Part shown: one piece after another, positions 1 to 7,817 of the stretch
Layout of the letters: each line of letters begins with the position of its first letter
Position numbering within the stretch: the first letter of the stretch is position 1
Assembly: GCF_000427785.1 (NCBI RefSeq)
Contig: NZ_ATYR01000007.1
Location: 1 to 64,000 of the forward strand
Direction of reading: 5' to 3'
Origin: Massilia alkalitolerans DSM 17462
GTDB taxonomy: Bacteria; Pseudomonadota; Gammaproteobacteria; Burkholderiales; Burkholderiaceae_D
Length of the DNA: 64,000 nt
Program-made: the position numbers and the translations under genes
The notes under the pieces: model-generated
Databases searched by the model: none
Told to the model about the DNA's origin: nothing
Seen by the model: only the letters and a program-made list of their open reading frames with translations

Positions 1-64
1 TGAGATAGCCCCTTGAAGTACCAGACACAGTCAATGCTGTATCCTTACGGATAGGAATAAGACT

Positions 65-460
65 GTGAGTATGACTAGAAACAACCAAACCATCGAAGTC
101 GTGACGGTGTCCGAAGAGCGACGCCGCCGTTGGTCAGTGCAGGAAAAGGCTGCGCTGGTTAAGGAAACGTACGAGCCGGGCATGAGCGTGTCGCTGGTGG
201 CCCGCAAGCACGGCATCAGTGCCAGCCAGCTGTTCAACTGGCGCAAGCTCGAGCGGGAAGGCGCCCTGGTGGCGGTGCAATCAGGTGAATCGGTCGTGCC
301 AGCGAGTGAGTTGGCGGCGGCGCGCGCCCAGATCGCGCAACTGCAGCGCATGCTGGGCAAGAAGACGATGGAGGCGGAGATCCTGCGCGAAGCGGTCGAG
401 CTGGCTCGCGAAAAAAAGTGGATTGCGCGCTCACCCTTATTGGACAAGGACGGGCAGTAA
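65..460 (+). CDS. IS3-family transposase OrfA (DNA-binding subunit)
   Basis: This 131-residue protein is the helix-turn-helix part of the IS transposase. An HTH region (about residues 20-60, around [16 protein letters not shown]) recognises the terminal repeats. A leucine-zipper-like coiled coil follows (about 80-115, [15 protein letters not shown]...[11 protein letters not shown]) and should mediate multimerisation. It matches the OrfA of IS2-type elements, which start transposase_8-like and end in EKKW. The frame is open to 460, but an A_AAA_AAG heptamer at 412-418 lets ribosomes slip -1 into OrfB and make the full transposase. OrfA alone is usually a regulator of transposition. Confidence 0.93.
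   Translation: MSMTRNNQTIEVVTVSEERRRRWSVQEKAALVKETYEPGMSVSLVARKHGISASQLFNWRKLEREGALVAVQSGESVVPASELAAARAQIAQLQRMLGKKTMEAEILREAVELAREKKWIARSPLLDKDGQ
411..418 (+). promoter_or_regulatory. Programmed -1 frameshift site (A_AAA_AAG)
   Basis: In the OrfA frame the bases 412-418 read A AAA AAG, the canonical bacterial -1 slippery heptamer, within a run of seven A. OrfB is in the -1 frame and its reading frame opens across this site. IS3 elements are known to make the OrfAB transposase by slippage at such a site. A GC-rich stretch follows that could fold as a stimulator, but I have not folded it. Confidence 0.88.
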
Positions 461-1329
461 AGCCTGTCTGCGTTGTCCTTGGTGTAGCGCGCTCGCACGT
501 GATTGACCTTCTTGCCCGACCCGCGGACTGGGTCGACAAGCGCACCGTGGCCAGGCTCGACCCGGTCGCCGACGCGATGATTGCCGACGCGGTACGCGCC
601 GAGATCACGGCGCTGCCGACCTATGGTTACCGTCGTGCTGGCGCCCTGGTGAACCGTACGCGAAGCCTGATGGGCCTGCGTCCAGTGAACCACAAGCGCA
701 TGTACCGCGTGATGAAGGAGCAGGGTTTGCTGCTGCCGAAATCGCCTAGGCGTAGTGACAGCGGCCGCCCTCACGACGGCAAAGTGATGGTCGAAGAGTC
801 GAACCAGCGCTGGTGCTCGGATGGCTTCGAGATCGCCTGCGACAACGGCGAGGTGGTGACTGGCGTGTTCATGAAGGACTGCTGCGACCGCGAGATTATC
901 GCCTGGCGTGCCTGGATCGGACGTGGCCTGCCCGGTGAGCCGGTGCGCGACATGATGATTGAGGCCGTGGAAGCACGTTTCGGCAGCACCGACGAGCGGG
1001 CGATCACAGTGGAATTCTTGAGCGACAATGGCGGCGCTTTCCGGGCTATCGAAACGCACGCTTTGGCCCATCAACTGGGCATCAGGCCGGTGCATACGCC
1101 AGTGAACAGCCCGCAGTCGAACGGCATGGCAGAGAGCTTCGTGAACACGTTTAAACGAGATTACGTCGGCGGCATGGACCGCAGCAGCGGCGCTGTCGTG
1201 CTGACTCAGTTGCCCGACGCATTCAAGCATTTCAACGAGGTGCATCCGCATTCAGCGCTCGGCTACAAATCGCCGCGGATGTTTAGGAAAGAGCGACGCC
1301 GTCAGGCTCTGGAAACTGACGCTAACTAA
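418..1329 (+). CDS. IS3-family transposase OrfB (DDE catalytic domain)
   Basis: This is the catalytic half of the transposase, 303 residues from a GTG codon but normally made as an OrfAB fusion by -1 frameshifting at 412-418. The N-terminal part has the HTH_21-like segment (about residues 45-110). The rve integrase core follows, with recognisable DDE positions: D of [14 protein letters not shown] of [13 protein letters not shown] and E of [19 protein letters not shown]. The protein is full length and has the usual C-terminal segment with [15 protein letters not shown]. No frame damage is visible, so transposition competence is plausible. Confidence 0.95.
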   Translation: MDCALTLIGQGRAVKPVCVVLGVARSHVIDLLARPADWVDKRTVARLDPVADAMIADAVRAEITALPTYGYRRAGALVNRTRSLMGLRPVNHKRMYRVMKEQGLLLPKSPRRSDSGRPHDGKVMVEESNQRWCSDGFEIACDNGEVVTGVFMKDCCDREIIAWRAWIGRGLPGEPVRDMMIEAVEARFGSTDERAITVEFLSDNGGAFRAIETHALAHQLGIRPVHTPVNSPQSNGMAESFVNTFKRDYVGGMDRSSGAVVLTQLPDAFKHFNEVHPHSALGYKSPRMFRKERRRQALETDAN

Positions 1330-1363
1330 GCATCAGGCTGTGTCCGGGAAAAGCGGGGCAAGA

Positions 1364-1753
1364 TCAGGTCGCATGGGCTTGATCGATATGGTAGTTGCTG
1401 TCGTAATCCAGTATGTCATCGATATAAAGCTCCGACTGGCCATTGCGGTGCAACGGCAGGTTGGGATCGCTTTGCACATTGCTAAATGCCTTCCTCGGCA
1501 GGAAGTACTGGTGCAAGGCAGCTTCAACGTCGTATCCATCCTTGAGGTACACGAACAACAGCACCTTGTCGACCAGATCTTCGTCACCGGTTCCCTGAAA
1601 CGCCAGTCGCTCTTCGACGGAACCGAGCGAGGTAAAGCCAAGTTTATAAAAGAGGCCGAGGGGAGTTTTCAGGCGCACATAATAGACATGGCCGTCAGTC
1701 CTAGAAGGCCTCATGGCTGCTTTTGTCGAACGTTGGAAGCGTGCGTTTCTCAC
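1364..1753 (-). pseudogene. GIY-YIG/T5orf172-like protein, 3' end removed by the IS
   Basis: The frame encodes 129 residues from a GTG start preceded by a GAGG-type ribosome site. The core (about residues 22-80, VYYVRLKTPLGLFYKLGFT ... SVEERLAFQ) resembles the T5orf172/MUG113 branch of the GIY-YIG superfamily: a Y-V-R-L first strand, then Y-K-[IL]-G-[YF]-T followed by VEERL. The present stop codon TGA (1364-1366) is the first three bases of the IS right terminal repeat, so the native C-terminus was cut off by insertion. GIY-YIG relatives are nucleases found in mobile elements and restriction systems. Without its C-terminus the function is uncertain. The family call is by eye. Confidence 0.65.
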
Positions 1754-1975
1754 ATTAAACCTCTATGTCATTTTTTGGGCGTTATACGTCTGGACTCCAT
1801 CGGATGATTAATCAGGCTGCTACTTTGACGCGCTGAAGACCACAGAAGGGTTGATAGCACTTGCGGCATGAGTGAATGTCTTTGACAACAATTCTTAGCG
1901 TCGACGCGCGCGCGGCGTTAGATCTGTTTGCACGAATGTCTACTTAGCCCAACTGCTGCCGTTTATAAGCGGCCG

Positions 1976-2602
1976 CTAGCGGACGCCTTTCGGTTCGAAC
2001 CGCTTCGGTCTCGATAAGCTGTTCGGTTGGGCACCTAGGTAGCCGCCGCCTTGGAACTCAAAGTGGCCGCTAGCACCATGGGGACCATCCCAGCCTTGTT
2101 GCAGCAGCAGCATGAGCGCCTTTCCGTAAGCGCGCATCAGACCTAAATATCCCGTCCATAAGGCGGGAGACAAATTCTGCTCGGCATTGGTTTCATTGGC
2201 GTTGAGCGCGCAAGGATATCGCGCCCAAGATTCCAGACCGTGCTGAAAACGGCAGAGGATTCTCGGCCCGCGGCGCTGCCATGGGATGATCGTGGACTTC
2301 TTGGACAATGTAACAAGATCATGAGACCGAAGTGAGCGCGCCAGCACGCCATTCGAAACCCATTGAGGATGCTCGTACACCAAAAACGCTTTTATTGCGT
2401 TTTCCAGCGCGAAGCCCGCAAGCAGGAACGTTGAACGGCTACTACTTGGCCACTCCCCTAAGACAGTTCCACTGGCATCTCGATATGTAATTCTTCCAGA
2501 AGGAAATCGATGATGAAGCGCTATCGACTGCTCGTAGAGATTGTCAGCCACTAACAGCCAACTATGCGGGTGTGCCGCTTGGGCAAACTCATAATTAGTC
2601 AA
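1976..2602 (-). CDS. HEPN-like protein of the island
   Basis: This 208-residue protein starts at TTG. The start is supported by a strong GAGGAG ribosome site (2609-2614) six bases upstream. The middle (about residues 58-140) resembles HEPN proteins: a hydrophobic helix with an acidic and a basic position (FALENAIKAFLV), then R-SLRS-H-DL, which fits the Rx4-6H motif of HEPN ribonucleases and the common HDL motif, then WARYP as often seen in the last helix. Many HEPN proteins are RNases in toxin-antitoxin or phage-defence systems. No nucleotidyltransferase (MNT) partner is visible next to it. The C-terminal 40 residues are Gly-rich and look disordered. The HEPN call is from motif pattern only. 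Confidence 0.5.
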   Translation of the reverse strand: MTNYEFAQAAHPHSWLLVADNLYEQSIALHHRFPSGRITYRDASGTVLGEWPSSSRSTFLLAGFALENAIKAFLVYEHPQWVSNGVLARSLRSHDLVTLSKKSTIIPWQRRGPRILCRFQHGLESWARYPCALNANETNAEQNLSPALWTGYLGLMRAYGKALMLLLQQGWDGPHGASGHFEFQGGGYLGAQPNSLSRPKRFEPKGVR

Positions 2603-2930
2603 CGATTTCTCCTCGCAACATCCAATGCTAGCTCAACCCGGTAATCGAACAGCATAGCATGTCGCCATCTCCCGAAATTCACAAACTATCACGAGCAACT
2701 GGAACCGACCCGTAGCAGACACTGGTGACGCGACCAGGCCGCGGTAGGGCGAGACGAGCATGCTAAACTGTCGGGGCGCAACTCGGCCGTAGCCCATGGC
2801 AGCGTTAGGAACAATCGTTGGCTCGCTGGCGTCCCCCATCTGAGAGCGCCAACATTTCTCGGGAATTTTAGGGTAGTCGATTAGACCTGAGGCTCGGCTA
2901 GTGGTGAGCACGTTTGTTTAGTTTGGTCGA
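2603..2930. other. Intergenic stretch without a supportable gene
   Basis: The 328 bases contain the ribosome site of the HEPN-like gene and otherwise nothing convincing. A 92-codon minus-strand frame at 2633-2911 lacks a good ribosome site and its translation shows no domain or normal codon pattern. The promoter of the HEPN-like gene should lie here, but I see no clear -35/-10 pair. Confidence 0.5.
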
Positions 2931-3713
2931 CTACCTTGCGCACGACTCGCGGTAGGCAAACCCGACCGCAGCGGATTTGCTTCCCCCGTCGATCTGTGCG
3001 CGCCTCGTCGCTGCATGTACGAAAAACTGCGTGTATCCGGTATAAGCGCCGTACACGTTTTTAGAATTCAGTTCGCCGCACACGTTCCCCGATTTACTCA
3101 CGAATAGGTCGCGAAAGCGAGTTGCTTCCGGGTCGAGAAGGTTGCGGGCCGCGATTTGCTTTGCTTCGGCGATCGAGAGAACTTTCGCGGGTCTTGCCTT
3201 CTCCGAAGGCGCATAACCAGGCAGGTCGAGTGCCTTGCAGGGCATCGACTTGTATTTGATATCGCTGAACACGATGGTTCCATCTGCATCGCAGCGGTAC
3301 ACCGTACCGAAGGTCTCGCCCGTTCCGCGCTTGCTTGTTGCGTCGCTACTGTCGGCTCTCTTCATGCTCGACAACTCGTCGGCCATTGCGCAGACAGCTT
3401 TTGGCGGCTTTAATGGGTAGCGAGCCTCGGCTTGACCCATGCCCTTTCGAATCTGCTCACGTACGATAATGTCATCGAGCTGCTGCAATCCACTCGGGTT
3501 CGCCTCACGCCAGCTGCTATGTAATCGATCTTCGCTAACGGAAGCCGCTGGGCTCTTACATTTATCTTTCAAGGCCAACCATTTGGCGTCAAACGCGACA
3601 CTTGCCTCCAGCCGGACTCGGGCCATGGGGTCGTCAACGGCATCCGCGTGCGCTTGGGTGATCCCGCAAATAAATATAACTGAAGCGAATAGCGACCGTA
3701 ATTTGTATGTCAT
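2931..3713 (-). CDS. Exported DUF4124-like protein
   Basis: This 260-residue protein has an N-terminal signal peptide (about residues 1-24, hydrophobic FASVIFICGITQAHADA with an AxA cleavage site). A central segment, YRCDADGTIVFSD...MPC, resembles DUF4124, a short Cys-containing module of proteobacterial envelope proteins. A C-terminal segment (DPEATRFRDLFV...GNVCGELNSKNVYGAYTGYTQFFV) follows a pattern common in small envelope proteins of Burkholderiales prophages and islands. The protein is probably periplasmic with disulfides. It has no assigned reaction. It lies alone on the minus strand among island cargo and has lower GC than the chromosome. Confidence 0.6.
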   Translation of the reverse strand: MTYKLRSLFASVIFICGITQAHADAVDDPMARVRLEASVAFDAKWLALKDKCKSPAASVSEDRLHSSWREANPSGLQQLDDIIVREQIRKGMGQAEARYPLKPPKAVCAMADELSSMKRADSSDATSKRGTGETFGTVYRCDADGTIVFSDIKYKSMPCKALDLPGYAPSEKARPAKVLSIAEAKQIAARNLLDPEATRFRDLFVSKSGNVCGELNSKNVYGAYTGYTQFFVHAATRRAQIDGGSKSAAVGFAYRESCAR

Positions 3714-3919
3714 TGAAAACCAGTAAGTTTGTATGATATGACCGCGAAAGGGTAGGTGCAGGAAGTCGATGAGTCGCTGCTGGTTGATCTATCATTGGGC
3801 AGTATAGATGACCAAGGTCCGATGCCGGTTTTCGCAATTTGCGGGCAGATGGAATAGCTCCAAGCAGTCTATGCCACCAAAGCAAACAAGAGGTTCGTGC
3901 GCACTTTCCACTGCTCCAA

Positions 3920-4552
3920 TCAAAGCAGGCCCTTGAGCTCGCCCCGCCGCTTGGCTTCTTCCAGTGACTTGCGCTGATCACGCTGGACCAGCTGCTTGCG
4001 TTCCTCATAGGACTTTGAGGCGAGACGATCGAGCGCACTGCCAAAAGCAGGCCTTAGGTTGATGCGCACCGTGTAGCCACCAGGCCTGTCAAAATCCTTC
4101 TTCATATCGTAGAAGGTCATGGTCAGCATCCAATCTGCCGACGTCAAGCGAAGTGGCGTTTGGGGATCCGCGTCGTACGTTGCCGTGAAATTAGACAGCA
4201 TTTGCGGAAACAGCGTCACATATTTTTTGATGAAGGCCTGCGCCTGCTGACGGGTGCGAAACTCGGTGGCGCCGTCCACGCCGGTCACCACCCTCGTGAT
4301 CGGGGTCGCGAACACTTGGAGGAATTGCACATCGGCCGGCTTCTCTGCCTTGTGGCGAACAAAAGTTCCAAGATAGTCGCGGTCGGCCATCTTCTGCTCT
4401 GCCGGGGTCAGCTCGATCGTGTGGCCGATCTGAATCCCGAATATTTTGCCTGCCGCGATGCCTTTTTCCGCACTAGCCGCACTGCCGATGAAGCTCACCA
4501 CGAGCGTTATGCCGATCGCGGCACGCGCGAGTTCCCGAGTCATTGCCCGCAT
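3920..4552 (-). CDS. Small exported protein of unknown function
   Basis: The start at 4552 is chosen over upstream codons because an AAGGAGGG ribosome site (about 4559-4566) precedes it and the resulting 210-residue protein opens with a signal peptide (ARAAIGITLVVSFIGSAASA). The mature part is hydrophilic, with the segments AGKIFGIQIGHTIEL and PLRLTSADWMLTMTFYDM and a basic, Arg/Lys/Glu-rich C-terminal helix. I do not recognise the family. It is probably periplasmic. It lies on the same strand as the preceding exported protein but about 200 bases away, so shared transcription is only possible. It is island cargo. Confidence 0.65.
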   Translation of the reverse strand: MRAMTRELARAAIGITLVVSFIGSAASAEKGIAAGKIFGIQIGHTIELTPAEQKMADRDYLGTFVRHKAEKPADVQFLQVFATPITRVVTGVDGATEFRTRQQAQAFIKKYVTLFPQMLSNFTATYDADPQTPLRLTSADWMLTMTFYDMKKDFDRPGGYTVRINLRPAFGSALDRLASKSYEERKQLVQRDQRKSLEEAKRRGELKGLL

Positions 4553-5244
4553 TGTCTTTCCCTCCTTGGAATGTGCGACCGGATTGAGGTTCTTGTCGCA
4601 TTGTAACTTTCGGTGGGATCTAGGCGCAATGTGCGCGTAAGAACGCCTAACAGAACCGCTCGACATATTGTCAACAGATGAGTGAGCAGGCGAGCGAAAG
4701 AAACGTTGGGTGTATGTCTGCTTGTCGTGCCTTGGACTACCTCCGGGGTGGTAGGCAACTTCCGACCTCACATTGAGGCGCATTCAAGGCCATCAGGTAC
4801 ATGGCACAAATGGCTGCAGGATTTTGCCCAGTCTGACCAGCCAATCTTTCCGCTTCGAGTGATGGGTTAGTGCAGGAGGTTCGCCAGGCGCCGTTGAGGA
4901 AGCGAAAAGAGCATCTCAGGTTTGGTGTGGCCCTGTGGTCTAGATCAGGTCGGGACCACCTAAGCAAAGAGCGCGTGAAAGTCTTGTATTTTTGATATTT
5001 CTGCTATTATGCCTAAGAGTATTTGCAGCAATTGTCACCGCTCTCAGTCATTCGAATTATTACAAGTTATGCATTAACTGCGAAAAATTTTTGAGGGTTG
5101 ACCTATACGCGAATACGGAAGGGGAGGGCGGCTTTGGCTCCCCCCCCCCGCACAATCGACAGGAAGCAACGGAAATAAATGAAGTCGAATTATTTTTGAC
5201 AGACAAATAATGGGTTTCCGTAAACGAAACCTGGATCTGAACCA
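4553..5244. other. Non-coding control region between cargo and replication genes
   Basis: About 690 bases separate the exported-protein gene from the replication module. The right half is AT-rich, with a possible -10 TATTAT near 5012-5017, a TTGACA-like hexamer near 5197-5202 and a run of ten C at 5140-5149. Short frames such as 4992-5210 (+) have no ribosome site or recognisable domain and I do not call them. Given its place before the primase gene, the region may hold the promoter or origin of the element. No iteron repeats are obvious by eye. Confidence 0.5.
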
Positions 5245-5469
5245 ATGTCTGCAAATACTCAAGCTACGCCTTTCTACCCGGAGCTCCTCAAAGAAACCCG
5301 TACCCATGTCCCCACGGCCTGCGCAGCGTTCTGGCTGAATCGGGCCCCGCAAACGCTCCGCTCGTGGGCATGCTTCGAGAATGGCCCGATCCGCCCGATC
5401 CGTGTCCAAGGGCGCCTGGCCTGGCCGGTGGAAGGCATCGTGCGCCTGCTCAAGATGGAGTGCGCATAA
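5245..5469 (+). CDS. Small helix-turn-helix protein of the replication module
   Basis: This 74-residue protein has a compact winged-HTH/AlpA-like pattern: CAAFWLNRAPQTLRSWAC is a helix-turn-helix ending in the usual R-x-W, followed by PIRPIRVQGRLAWPVEGIVRLL, which looks like the wing and last helix. Such proteins commonly precede primase/helicase genes in tRNA-integrated elements of Burkholderiales and act as excisionase or replication regulator. The stop codon overlaps the start of the next gene by one base (TAATG), which implies translational coupling. The start codon follows a weak ribosome site. No enzymatic residues are seen. Confidence 0.75.
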   Translation: MSANTQATPFYPELLKETRTHVPTACAAFWLNRAPQTLRSWACFENGPIRPIRVQGRLAWPVEGIVRLLKMECA

Positions 5470-7778
5470 TGAGCGGCTTGACCACGTCCAACCCACTGGC
5501 GGATTTGAACGAGCACGAGTTGGTGCAAGACCGTGCGATGACCTGCAGCGGCACGACGATCGGCGAGGCGGTGCCTCGCCCTGCTACCACGGCAGCGTCC
5601 AAAATTGCACGCATCGCGGCGGAGGTAACGGCGCGGATGCAACGCACTCGCCAGTTTGCAAAGCAGTACATTGAGGAGTGCGGTTTCCAGCTCTGCGCAA
5701 TCGCCAAGGGCAGCAAAGGCCCGAAGTCGGAAGAATGGCAGAACAAACCCCTGACCCTCAACGTGATCGGTGACCACGGACTCGGGCTGATCCACGCGCG
5801 CTCGGGGACCTGCGCGATCGACATTGACGACCTCCAGGCCGCCGAGGCATGGCTCGGCGTGCGTGGTATCGAGCTGCGTAACTTGCTCGGGGACGACGAC
5901 GCCGTGCAAATTGTCTCGGGCCGCTCGAATCGCGCGAAGTTGATTTATCGCCTGCCGGAAGGGCTCCAGCCGCTCATCACCAAGCAAATCAAGCATAACG
6001 GTGCAATGATCCTGGAGTTTCGCTGTGCGAGCAGCAACGGCGCGGGCTGCCAGGATGTGCTGCCGCCCACTATCCACCCGGAGACGGGCGCTGAATACAA
6101 GTGGGCCGGTGCAGGTGACTTCACCAAGCTGCCGGTCCTGCCGGAGGCGCTGCTGAAGGTGTGGGGCAGTACCACCGCATCCTGCGCTAACGTGAAGTCG
6201 GAAATGCCAAAAACCACCGAGATGGTTGTCGAAGGCGAGCGCAACCTGACCTTGTTCAAGCTCGCTGGCGATCTGGTCGCTGCCGGGATGGCAGAGCAAA
6301 GCATCCTTGCTGCTCTGCTCAAGGAAAATGAGATCAAATGTGCCGAGCCGTTGCAGTTGGCTGAAGTGCAAATGATCGTGCGTAGCGCGCAAAAGTCCAG
6401 CCAGGGCGCGGTGCGCCTGGCTCAGCAGGAAGCGCTCGACCAAGCCCGTCGCGCAGCAGTGGATGCAACCCTGTTGGTGAAAGCCAAAAAGTCTCCCTTG
6501 GTGAATTTCATCCAGCAACTCCCGCCTGTAATGCAGGCGGTTGCTGCGTGGTATCAGAAGCGCGCGTTCATGTACCAAGAGACCTTCGTGCTGCCGATCG
6601 CCCTGGCTTCCTGCGGTGCTGTCCTGGCACGTGACTTCGTGAGCGATAACGATACCTCTACGAACATGTACTGGGTGCTGATCGCCCCAACCGCGACCGG
6701 CAAGGAGGTTGCATTGGGATGCGTCAACGACGCGGTTGCTGCCTATGGCGATTCCCGACGCGCTGGCGCGCCAAGCAGTGAAGGTGGCGTACTGGCCGCG
6801 CTGGATCGCAACCCGGCGAGCTGCTATGTCATCGACGAGCTGGGTGAATTCCTCAAAGGGGTTTTCGATCCCAAGGCTGCGGGCTACAAAGCAGCAACTG
6901 GCACGGTTCTCATGGACCTGTACACCAAAGGCGGCAGTGACTACTTGGGCCGCGAGTACGCAAAGCAAACCGGCCGCGATGCCCGCAAGCGCGCCGACAT
7001 CGACAGCCCATGCCCGTCGATTTTTGGTGCGACCACTCCGTCCACCTTCTACGCTGCAATGAGCGCCGCCGTGATCAACAATGGCTTCTTACCGCGTATG
7101 CTGCCGTTTCGCGCTCCTGACGTGGTGCCCGAACCCAACTGGGAGCAGAAAAAGGAGCCGGTGCCGGCAGCAGTCTGCGAATGGCAGGAGGTGGTGAAAT
7201 CGCGGATCGTGGCGCATCAGAAAGAACTGGATGCCGTCGGCAACCTGCTCCGCGCTAAGTCACATCGCCCGGTCCTGGTGCCGTTCTCGATCGAAGCACA
7301 AGAGCTGCGCAGGACCTACATGTCGGCGATCTGCAACCGCAGGAATTCCGGCGTAGACGAATTGGCGAACAATATGCTGTCGCGTATCGTCGAGAATGCC
7401 GCCCGGGTTGCGCTGATCCTAGCGCTCGCGGCTGACCCGTATGCGGTCGAGATCAGCGTCGAGCACACCCAGCTCGCCCTCGATATCGTGAACTATGCCA
7501 CTGACGTGTTCGCAACCGACCTCCGCAAGAACCTGTTCGACAGCAAGTTCGCGGAGCTGGAGACGAAGGTGCTGGACTACATCAAGAAATACTTCATCGA
7601 GGAAAACTGTGGCGTTACTGAGGGAGTTCTGGTGGACCGCTGCCGTCCATACAAGAATGCTACTCTGAGCCAACGTAGGGATGTCATGCAGGCGTTGGTA
7701 GGACAGGGCAACGTGACGCGCACTCAGGCGCAAAAGGATTCCTGGCGCTACACCCCCACCCCCGAAGCCTTCCAGTAA
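5469..7778 (+). CDS. Primase/helicase-like replication protein (prim-pol + DUF3987)
   Basis: The start at 5469 overlaps the stop of the upstream gene and gives 769 residues. The N-terminal third (about 60-230) resembles the bifunctional primase-polymerase domain: FAIAKGSKGPK...W then GLGLIHARSGTCAIDIDD, whose paired acidic residues fit the catalytic IDID site. The C-terminal two thirds resemble DUF3987: a P-loop-like APTATGKE (about residue 408) and a Walker B-like CYVIDELGE (about 455). It should prime and unwind DNA for replication of the excised element. It is the main gene of the right-hand module and is convergent with the integrase across a shared terminator. The domain calls are by motif. 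Confidence 0.85.
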   Translation: MSGLTTSNPLADLNEHELVQDRAMTCSGTTIGEAVPRPATTAASKIARIAAEVTARMQRTRQFAKQYIEECGFQLCAIAKGSKGPKSEEWQNKPLTLNVIGDHGLGLIHARSGTCAIDIDDLQAAEAWLGVRGIELRNLLGDDDAVQIVSGRSNRAKLIYRLPEGLQPLITKQIKHNGAMILEFRCASSNGAGCQDVLPPTIHPETGAEYKWAGAGDFTKLPVLPEALLKVWGSTTASCANVKSEMPKTTEMVVEGERNLTLFKLAGDLVAAGMAEQSILAALLKENEIKCAEPLQLAEVQMIVRSAQKSSQGAVRLAQQEALDQARRAAVDATLLVKAKKSPLVNFIQQLPPVMQAVAAWYQKRAFMYQETFVLPIALASCGAVLARDFVSDNDTSTNMYWVLIAPTATGKEVALGCVNDAVAAYGDSRRAGAPSSEGGVLAALDRNPASCYVIDELGEFLKGVFDPKAAGYKAATGTVLMDLYTKGGSDYLGREYAKQTGRDARKRADIDSPCPSIFGATTPSTFYAAMSAAVINNGFLPRMLPFRAPDVVPEPNWEQKKEPVPAAVCEWQEVVKSRIVAHQKELDAVGNLLRAKSHRPVLVPFSIEAQELRRTYMSAICNRRNSGVDELANNMLSRIVENAARVALILALAADPYAVEISVEHTQLALDIVNYATDVFATDLRKNLFDSKFAELETKVLDYIKKYFIEENCGVTEGVLVDRCRPYKNATLSQRRDVMQALVGQGNVTRTQAQKDSWRYTPTPEAFQ

Positions 7779-7815
7779 AAGAAGAAGCACCGTCGGGGCC
7801 GGCGGGTCTTCTTTT
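7777..7815. terminator. Bidirectional terminator between primase and integrase genes
   Basis: AAAAGAAGA (7777-7785) pairs with TCTTCTTTT (7807-7815), with a GC-rich interior that can pair further. It lies in the 39-base gap between convergent genes and supplies T-rich tails in both directions. Confidence 0.7.
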
Positions 7816-7817
7816 AA

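Larger units (their letters stand above)
1..1366 (+). mobile_element. IS3-family insertion sequence, IS2-like group
   Basis: Two overlapping transposase frames (65-460 and 418-1329) lie between imperfect terminal inverted repeats. The left end begins TGAGATAGCCCC and contains CCAGACACAG about 20 bases in. The reverse complement of 1329-1366 begins TGATCTTGCCCC and contains CCGGACACAG at the same distance. The length of about 1.37 kb is usual for the group. The window seems to start exactly at or very near the left tip, so the target-site duplication cannot be checked. The right tip falls inside the 3' end of a minus-strand gene, which it truncates. The element looks intact and potentially active. 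Confidence 0.9.

Noticed and set aside
2633..2911. A 92-codon minus-strand frame
   Set aside because: No ribosome site, no domain, and a composition unlike neighbouring genes.
4992..5210. A 72-codon plus-strand frame containing the C10 tract
   Set aside because: No ribosome site and no family. The C run would make it frame-unstable, and it lies in a probable control region.
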